Source of the DNA: Chloroflexota bacterium
GTDB taxonomy: Bacteria > Chloroflexota > Anaerolineae > Promineifilales > Promineifilaceae
NCBI GenBank assembly: GCA_008501785.1
Contig: QQUD01000145.1
Location: forward strand, 1 to 6,311
Reading direction: 5' to 3'
DNA length: 6,311 bases
Part shown: piece by piece, positions 1-4,987 of the stretch
Layout of the letters: each line of letters starts with the position of its first letter
Numbering within the stretch: position 1 is the stretch's first letter
Notes under the pieces: generated by a model
Databases searched by the model: none
Told to the model about the DNA's origin: nothing
What the model saw: only the letters and a program-made list of their open reading frames with translations
Translations under genes and position numbers: made by a program

Positions 1-1
1 A

Positions 2-991
2 AAAACATTGCTGACACGGTCCGGGCCATACATGATGAGCATCGCCATGTTTCCAGAACTGGTAGGGCAAGCCTGCATAGACGCTGCCATTTGCGCCTAC
101 CATGGCTGCTATCTTCCCCAACGGATTTTCACCCCTTTTGCCATCGTAACACCAGACACCCTGGAACAATTCTATCAACATGATCCAAATACCGGAAGAT
201 GGTTGGTCAACTGGGCACATGCTGAGAAATTATTGACAGCCAATGCAGGCTATAGTCAGCTTGAGCAATGCCGCAAAAGCCACAAAACACCCAAACGCAT
301 TGGCTGTGTACAAATTTACAGTTCGCACGAATGGTATCAAAACGTGCGTCGGATCATGGAAGAAAAAAGTCGTCAGCGCGGCATTATTTTAGAAGTGATA
401 GATGCCAGCCATGATCAGGAACAGGAAACCAAAACACAAAAACGGATGATTGGTATAGCCGCTGCTGCTTTGGTAAACGAAGGAGATACCATTATCGTTG
501 ACACAGGTGTAACCACCGACTTTTTGGCGAGAGCCTTGCGCGGCAAACAAGATATTACTGTCATTACCAATTCGCTGCCCGTTATGATGACTTTGGCACA
601 AGAAAAAGGAATTACCGTTGTTGCCACTGGGGGTTCAATCCGGTCAGAAAGCCATGCATTAATCGGTGCTGGCGCTGAAGCGACATTTAGTGAAATGAGA
701 GCAGACAAAGTATTTGTTGCCGTCACTGGCATCAGTTTGGAATTTGGCCTCTCCAATACCAATATTGACGAATCGCATGTGAAACAAGCGATGGTGGGTG
801 CAGGCCGTGAGGTTATCGTATTGGCAGATTCAACAAAAATCGGTGTGGAATCTTTGCTGAAAATTGCGCCCATTGAACATGTGCAGCGATTGATTACGGA
901 TGCCGGTATCAGCATCCATGACCAGATGGCGTTTACGCAGCATGGTGTCGAAGTATTAATTGCAGATGCTGACCAGATAAGCATCACATAA
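2..991 (+). CDS. Sugar-sensing transcriptional regulator, RbsB-like/DeoR-C chimera (5' partial)
   Basis: The frame is open to the left edge (codons at 2 and 5 precede a TTG at 8), so the true start lies upstream; residues here are numbered from position 8. Residues about 5-55 resemble the C-terminal end of RbsB/type-I sugar-binding proteins (FPELVGQACIDAA, then a TPFAIVTPDTL tail). Residues 96-137 form a beta-alpha-beta segment like the first lobe of such proteins (KRIGCVQIYSSHEWY, then GIILEVIDASHDQ). From about 141 to 305 it reads as a complete DeoR-family effector domain: EGDTIIVDTGVTT, VITNSLPV, ATGGSIR, RADKVFVAVTGI, DESHVKQAM, VLADSTKIG and LITDAGI. DeoR effector domains usually bind phosphorylated sugars and follow an N-terminal winged helix; none is visible here and it may lie upstream. 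The gene sits just before a catabolic cluster, so local regulation is a reasonable inference. The family call is firm; the exact ligand and full architecture are unknown. Confidence 0.85.
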   Translation, partial: KTLLTRSGPYMMSIAMFPELVGQACIDAAICAYHGCYLPQRIFTPFAIVTPDTLEQFYQHDPNTGRWLVNWAHAEKLLTANAGYSQLEQCRKSHKTPKRIGCVQIYSSHEWYQNVRRIMEEKSRQRGIILEVIDASHDQEQETKTQKRMIGIAAAALVNEGDTIIVDTGVTTDFLARALRGKQDITVITNSLPVMMTLAQEKGITVVATGGSIRSESHALIGAGAEATFSEMRADKVFVAVTGISLEFGLSNTNIDESHVKQAMVGAGREVIVLADSTKIGVESLLKIAPIEHVQRLITDAGISIHDQMAFTQHGVEVLIADADQISIT

Positions 992-1002
992 TTTAACGAC
1001 AA

Positions 1003-1045
1003 ATGGGAAAGCGCCCCTGCCGACCAAGCCAAAGCGCTTCCCCAT
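1003..1045 (+). terminator. Stem-loop after the regulator gene, possible terminator
   Basis: ATGGGAAAGCGC (1003-1014) pairs with GCGCTTCCCCAT (1034-1045), giving 12 pairs with a single A-C mismatch and a 19-nt loop. It starts 11 nt after the regulator stop codon, which is where a terminator would sit. No U-tract follows (CACAACTTGC), so it is not a canonical intrinsic terminator. It could instead be an mRNA-stabilising hairpin. Its right arm contains the 8-bp palindrome AAGCGCTT (1032-1039), which has the central CG step of LacI-family operators, so a protein-binding role is also possible. Confidence 0.35.
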
Positions 1046-1068
1046 CACAACTTGCAAGGTGCGATTGG

Positions 1069-1088
1069 GAATACGAAATTCCGTATTC
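1069..1088. promoter_or_regulatory. 20-bp near-perfect palindrome, candidate operator
   Basis: GAATACGAAATTCCGTATTC is symmetric at 9 of 10 base pairs (only the 1076/1081 pair breaks symmetry), with 7-bp arms GAATACG/CGTATTC. It lies in the 165-bp gap between the regulator and the mutarotase gene, 69 nt before the TTG start. It overlaps or abuts the best promoter candidate, a position suited to repression. The neighbouring regulator is an obvious candidate to bind it, but nothing in the sequence proves this. The small loop and lack of a T-run make a terminator less likely. Confidence 0.45.
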
Positions 1089-1117
1089 GCATCATGCTCG
1101 CTTCTTATTAATATAAC
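1086..1117 (+). promoter_or_regulatory. Weak sigma70-like promoter candidate for the catabolic genes
   Basis: TTCGCA (1086-1091, 4 of 6 matches to TTGACA) is followed after 17 nt by TAATAT (1109-1114, 4 of 6 to TATAAT). The overlapping TATAAC (1112-1117) matches better, but at a 20-nt spacing. The AT-rich stretch TATTAATATAAC is the most -10-like sequence in the gap. The -35 half overlaps the right arm of the palindrome at 1069-1088. Matches are weak and the call is tentative. Confidence 0.25.
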
Positions 1118-1143
1118 TGACTCTGACCTATTCATCAATTCTC

Positions 1144-1148
1144 GGAGG
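1144..1148 (+). promoter_or_regulatory. Shine-Dalgarno GGAGG that fixes a TTG start
   Basis: GGAGG lies 8 nt before the TTG at 1157-1159. No ATG or GTG with comparable spacing exists nearby, so this site supports TTG as the start of the mutarotase-like gene. Confidence 0.75.
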
Positions 1149-1156
1149 ATATAGAT

Positions 1157-2263
1157 TTGACAATTAGCAGGTCTCACAATCACGGTTGTCGCATCTCTGA
1201 TAAATGGTCATTGGCCGGGATGCGGACCGTTATCTTGGAAAACGAACTGCTGCGCGTAGTGGTTTTAGTAGACAAGGGCAGCGATATTGTCGAGTTTCGC
1301 TACAAGCCGCTTGACCTTGATTTTCTTTATCATGCACCAGGCGGCATCCGCAACCCCAATCGGGGGCTACCCTCTTCAGCCTCAAATGCACCGTTTCTGG
1401 ACTATTACAGCGGTGGCTGGAACGAAATTTTGCCCAATGGCGGCCCCCATATGAATTACAAAGGCGCGGATTTAGGGCAGCATGGCGAGATCAGCCTACT
1501 CCCGTGGGACTATGCCATTGTGGCTGATTCGCCGCAGAAAGCGGCTGTGCGCCTGTGGGTTCGCCCCCTGCGCATCCCGCTTTTCCTCGAAAAAACGCTG
1601 TCTCTGGAACCTGGACGCGCCGTCCTGACTATTGAAGAGCGACTCGTCAACGAAGGTGGCGAACCTCTCGATCTGATGTGGGGTCATCATATTGCATTTG
1701 GACGGCCGTTTCTCAACAACGAAACCATCATCGACACCTCCGCCCAAAGACTACTTGTCCACGACACGATGAACGGTTTTGAACCACGCCGTTTCCAACC
1801 TGGCGCAGAAAGTGAATGGCCGTATATCGCCACACCCGATGGTGCCACTGCTAATGCCAGCATTATTCCTGCGTATGGCACAACGCAGGCGCAAGAGATG
1901 GCTTACATGACCGATTTTCAGGCAGGCTGGTACGCCATCACAAACCCCACTCAGCAGGTTGGATTTGGGATTCATTTTGACCCCGAATTATTCCGCTACA
2001 CGTGGTATTGGCAGCAGTTAGGCAATGTGGCGAAAGGATTCCCCTGGTGGGGGCGCACACACGCTGTTGCTTTAGAACCATGGACAAGTTTTCCCACCAA
2101 TGGATTAAACGAGGCCGTCGCTAATGGCACCGCGTTACAGTTGCAACCTAGCGAAGAAATACACACCCGATTATGTGCCGTTGCCTACGCTGGTATGAAT
2201 CGGGTAACGCATATCGCCCCCAATGGGGATGTGCAAGGGAAAGAGTCACACGATCATGACTAA
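1157..2263 (+). CDS. Aldose 1-epimerase (galactose mutarotase)-like protein
   Basis: This 368-residue protein starts at TTG, chosen for the GGAGG 8 nt upstream. It has no signal peptide or membrane segment, so it should be cytoplasmic. It reads as a beta-rich galactose-mutarotase-superfamily fold. Recognisable blocks are SGGWNEILPNGG (85-96), LGQHGEISLLPW (106-117), LMWGHHIAFG (173-182) and AVALEPWTSFP (303-313). By analogy with GalM, His109, His177 or His178, and Glu307 would be the catalytic acid, substrate-binding and base residues. GalM enzymes interconvert alpha and beta anomers of aldoses. This divergent, longer branch has poorly defined substrates, so epimerase activity is inferred. 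The gene overlaps the downstream GH38-like gene by 8 nt (ATGACTAA), which suggests translational coupling; anomer conversion of the sugar released by that enzyme is a plausible job. A more cautious name is mutarotase-superfamily protein. One ACGGCCGT octamer lies within it at 1702. Confidence 0.8.
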   Translation: MTISRSHNHGCRISDKWSLAGMRTVILENELLRVVVLVDKGSDIVEFRYKPLDLDFLYHAPGGIRNPNRGLPSSASNAPFLDYYSGGWNEILPNGGPHMNYKGADLGQHGEISLLPWDYAIVADSPQKAAVRLWVRPLRIPLFLEKTLSLEPGRAVLTIEERLVNEGGEPLDLMWGHHIAFGRPFLNNETIIDTSAQRLLVHDTMNGFEPRRFQPGAESEWPYIATPDGATANASIIPAYGTTQAQEMAYMTDFQAGWYAITNPTQQVGFGIHFDPELFRYTWYWQQLGNVAKGFPWWGRTHAVALEPWTSFPTNGLNEAVANGTALQLQPSEEIHTRLCAVAYAGMNRVTHIAPNGDVQGKESHDHD

Positions 2264-4889
2264 AATCAAAACAGTTTATCTCATTAGCCATACTCATACG
2301 GACATCGGCTATACCGATCATCAAAATTCGCTGTTCCGACAATTTGCGGAAAATATCGATCAGGCGATTGAGTTGTGTGAAGCAACAGCTGATTATCCAC
2401 CGGAAGCGCAATATAAATGGACATGTGAAGTCGCCGGAATTGTGGAGCGGTATGTACAAACACGGCCGTCTTCTCAAATTGACCGCTTGCTGAAGCTGAA
2501 TCAGGATGGCCGTATCGCCGTTGCGGGAATGGCCTACCATTGGACACCGATGCTCTCTCCGGCAGGAATGGTGCGCTCCCTCTACCCAGCGATGCGCCTG
2601 CGCCGTGATTATGGCTTGCAAATTAGTTCAGCCATGCAGTGCGATGTAGATGGCGCAAGTTGGCTCTGGGCTGATTTGCTGCCCGCTATTGGCATTAATG
2701 GGCTGACGCTCTCTATCAATACGCATCGCGGTGGACGGCCGTTACCGGAATACAATGCATTCTGGTGGGAAGGCCCTGGCGGCAATCGGCTGCTCACTTT
2801 CAATGGGCCGCACTACGCTTATGGCATTATATTTTACGGACTGGGCGATATTGCCCATGCTGAAGCAGCATTGCCTGCCGTACTGGAACGGTTGGAACAG
2901 CGCGACGATTATCCTTATGATTTTCTCTACGCTCAAGTCACCCATCCGGCGTTGGTGGATAATGGTCCGCCTTATGATGTCGTATCCGATTTTGTGCGCG
3001 ACTGGAATGCGTCAGGACGCAAACCGCGCATGGAGTTCACGACGGTCGATGGCTTTATCGCCATGCTTCACGAGCGATATGCGGCCAATGCACCAACTTT
3101 GCGGGGCGATTGGGCTGATTGGTGGGCAGATGGGGTGGCCTCGTCGGCATATGAAACGGCCGTTGCCCGCACTGCTGAATCTCTCCTCCCCGGTCTCGAT
3201 TTATTGGCAACCCAGGCAGATGAGATTGACCCTGCGCTTATCGAGCAAGCGTATCAATCGTTGGCACTTTATGACGAACATACCTGGGGATCGTTTAACA
3301 GCATCACCCAGCCGTATCATCCCTTCACCCGCGCTCAATTTAACCGCAAGGCGGGATTTGCCTACGATGGCTACACGCTGACCCATGAACTTTTAGCGCG
3401 TGGAGGACGACAGTTTGCCCGACAACATGAGCAAAAACCGGAGGGGGATGTTTGGAAACGATGGCATCCTGGGACGACACCAGCCTCTGATGAAAAAAAG
3501 CGGTTTTTGGTGATCAACCCATTGGGCTGGACACGGCCGTTACACACGCCACTCCCCCCGGATGGCGAAGGCAGCGCACCCTATCATTTTCTCGACGCGC
3601 ATTTTATTAACAATTACCGTGAAGGGTATCCACAAAGCATCTCCAGAGAAGATGCAAACCCAGATCAACCCGATCTTTTGCAAGCGACATTGCCCCCGTT
3701 TAGTTATCAGGTAATCGTTCCCACGCCTGTGCGACCTGCTGATGTGGGTGTGGGAAACGGCCGTATTGAAAACCAATGGTATCGCATCGAGATAGACCCT
3801 CAAACCGGTGGGTTGCGGAGCTGGTATGACAAAGAATTAGGACGCGAACTAACCGCATCAGACAAAGCGTATCAACTCGGTCAATATCTGTACGAATGGG
3901 TAGATAGTGACCAGGATCGTCTGGCCATCTATGCCGAAGATTTCACGAAAGAGTGGTATGGCGACCGCATCATGGACACACCATTCCGGCGGCAGGGGGC
4001 GACGCAAGTTGCCATTGCCCCAGCGCGGAGCACGTCCATCGATGCAATGATAGAAGTTTTCCTGCAAGCGACTGGAGCGCGCAGCGTGCGGGTGCGTTAC
4101 AGCTTGCCCCATCATCAAAAAGCGCTGCATATCGACATGGTGATTGACAAAGAATATGAGAGCAAAGCTGAATCAGTTTATGTGATGTTCCCGTTTGCCC
4201 TCAAACAGCCCGCCTTCCATCTCGATTTGAATGGCGTGCCGCTGACGCCAGAAGTAGAGCAGTTGCCGGGGTCGTGCCGCGATTGGTATGGGGTGCAGCG
4301 ATGGGCAGAAGTGGGCGACGACGACATCTCAATTGTGTTAGCACCGCTAGATGCGCCGCTGGTGCAGGTTGGCGGAATCCAAACTGGCCGTTGGGCAGAA
4401 CATTTAGATGCCAGCGAAGCGACATTGGCCTCCTGGCCAGTGCAAAATCATTGGTCAACTAATTTTCAGGCTGGGCAAAATGGGGAACTGCTGTTCCGCT
4501 ACCGGCTTACTTCGATGAATGCCTATGATTCGGCAGCGGCCAGCCGATTTGCTGCTGAGTATCTGGTGCCACCGATTGTGGTGCGCGTTGCAGGTGGTTC
4601 TGACGAGGCGGGGCAATTCATGACGATATCCCCTGAGGGTGTGGCTGATGTGCATCTAAAACGTGCCGATGATGGCCGGGGATTGATTGTGCGGGCGTTT
4701 AATTTAACGGCCGTTTCCCAACAAATCAGTGTAAGTTTTCCAATGGGTGGGGTAACGGCCGTTACCGCCTGCTCTCCAGTCGAAGAAGATGGCAAGCCAT
4801 TACCGATTGCAAAAGGTGTGATTCAACTTGAAGTCCCGCCTCGCTCTCTAGCTTGTGCGCGAGTACAGATCGCATATCTGGGCAGTTGA
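2256..4889 (+). CDS. GH38-type alpha-mannosidase-like glycoside hydrolase
   Basis: The protein has 877 residues from the ATG at 2256. This start is preferred over the in-frame ATGs at 2223 and 2229 because a purine-rich GAAAGAG lies 10 nt upstream and the conserved N-terminus (KTVYLISHTHTD) begins right after it. There is no signal peptide, so it is cytoplasmic. The N-terminal catalytic domain shows the GH38 zinc-site pattern: HTHTDIGYTD (His14, Asp16), a CDVDG block with Asp130 as probable nucleophile and ligand, and DEHTWG with His342. The beta-rich C-terminal part runs from about 416 (FLVINPLGW) to the end, with NQWYRIEID near 505 and LPGSCRDWYGVQRW near 670. GH38 enzymes are retaining, metal-dependent alpha-mannosidases. 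The short CDVDG form resembles a bacterial subgroup near DUF5054 whose substrates are less certain, so mannose specificity is inferred. Seven of the window's nine ACGGCCGT octamers lie here, in all three codon phases. The family assignment is strong. Confidence 0.87.
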   Translation: MTKIKTVYLISHTHTDIGYTDHQNSLFRQFAENIDQAIELCEATADYPPEAQYKWTCEVAGIVERYVQTRPSSQIDRLLKLNQDGRIAVAGMAYHWTPMLSPAGMVRSLYPAMRLRRDYGLQISSAMQCDVDGASWLWADLLPAIGINGLTLSINTHRGGRPLPEYNAFWWEGPGGNRLLTFNGPHYAYGIIFYGLGDIAHAEAALPAVLERLEQRDDYPYDFLYAQVTHPALVDNGPPYDVVSDFVRDWNASGRKPRMEFTTVDGFIAMLHERYAANAPTLRGDWADWWADGVASSAYETAVARTAESLLPGLDLLATQADEIDPALIEQAYQSLALYDEHTWGSFNSITQPYHPFTRAQFNRKAGFAYDGYTLTHELLARGGRQFARQHEQKPEGDVWKRWHPGTTPASDEKKRFLVINPLGWTRPLHTPLPPDGEGSAPYHFLDAHFINNYREGYPQSISREDANPDQPDLLQATLPPFSYQVIVPTPVRPADVGVGNGRIENQWYRIEIDPQTGGLRSWYDKELGRELTASDKAYQLGQYLYEWVDSDQDRLAIYAEDFTKEWYGDRIMDTPFRRQGATQVAIAPARSTSIDAMIEVFLQATGARSVRVRYSLPHHQKALHIDMVIDKEYESKAESVYVMFPFALKQPAFHLDLNGVPLTPEVEQLPGSCRDWYGVQRWAEVGDDDISIVLAPLDAPLVQVGGIQTGRWAEHLDASEATLASWPVQNHWSTNFQAGQNGELLFRYRLTSMNAYDSAAASRFAAEYLVPPIVVRVAGGSDEAGQFMTISPEGVADVHLKRADDGRGLIVRAFNLTAVSQQISVSFPMGGVTAVTACSPVEEDGKPLPIAKGVIQLEVPPRSLACARVQIAYLGS
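4751..4766. repeat. 16-bp perfect palindrome containing ACGGCCGT
   Basis: GGTAACGGCCGTTACC is its own reverse complement over all 16 bases. It lies in the last part of the GH38-like gene (codons for TAVT), 41 nt after another ACGGCCGT at 4707-4714. It is the longest perfect palindrome I found and an extended copy of the dispersed octamer. Confidence 0.8.
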
Positions 4890-4900
4890 CATCATGTTAC

Positions 4901-4925
4901 AAAGGAGGTGTTTATGGAATGAATG
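4901..4925 (+). promoter_or_regulatory. Strong Shine-Dalgarno with clustered ATGs upstream of the binding-protein gene
   Basis: AAAGGAGGTG (4901-4910) closely matches the anti-Shine-Dalgarno sequence. It is followed by three overlapping ATGs. ATG 4914 (5 nt after GGAGG) opens a two-codon frame ATG GAA TGA. ATG 4919 (10 nt after GGAGG) is in frame with the downstream lipoprotein and would add 23 residues. ATG 4923 opens a 10-codon frame ending at the TAA at 4953-4955. The lipoprotein's own start at 4988 has a separate good site, GAGAGGAG (4974-4981), 6 nt away. The element may be a translational leader or a ribosome standby and mRNA-protection site. I saw no convincing promoter in 4890-4987. 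Confidence 0.5.
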
Positions 4926-4973
4926 TATCCCTTTTTAAATCAGTTGATAAGTTAAACAAATCTATTTCTGTTA

Positions 4974-4981
4974 GAGAGGAG
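4974..4981 (+). promoter_or_regulatory. Shine-Dalgarno GAGAGGAG deciding the ATG at 4988
   Basis: This site sits 6 nt before ATG 4988. The residues that follow form a textbook lipoprotein signal peptide with a basic N-terminus, whereas a start at 4919 would put 23 polar residues before it. It therefore favours 4988 as the main start. Confidence 0.7.
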
Positions 4982-4987
4982 AACTGC

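Noticed and set aside
8..10. TTG at 8 as the true start of the regulator
   Set aside because: The frame is open to the window edge, and the first residues already fall inside an RbsB-like domain, so the start must lie upstream.
415..1032. 205-codon open frame on the minus strand opposite the regulator
   Set aside because: It lies almost wholly antisense to a clearly conserved DeoR-type domain, and its translation shows no recognisable motif.
2223..2255. Earlier in-frame ATG starts for the GH38-like gene (2223, 2229)
   Set aside because: They would add 9-11 non-conserved residues and lack a good Shine-Dalgarno sequence; ATG 2256 fits the family N-terminus and the coupled ATGACTAA overlap.
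2731..3381. 216-codon + strand frame inside the GH38-like gene
   Set aside because: It is out of frame with a conserved catalytic domain, and its translation is rich in Met, Arg and Ser without motifs; a shadow frame.
4890..4987. Internal promoter before the binding-protein gene (TTGATA at 4944)
   Set aside because: No -10-like hexamer lies at acceptable spacing downstream of it.
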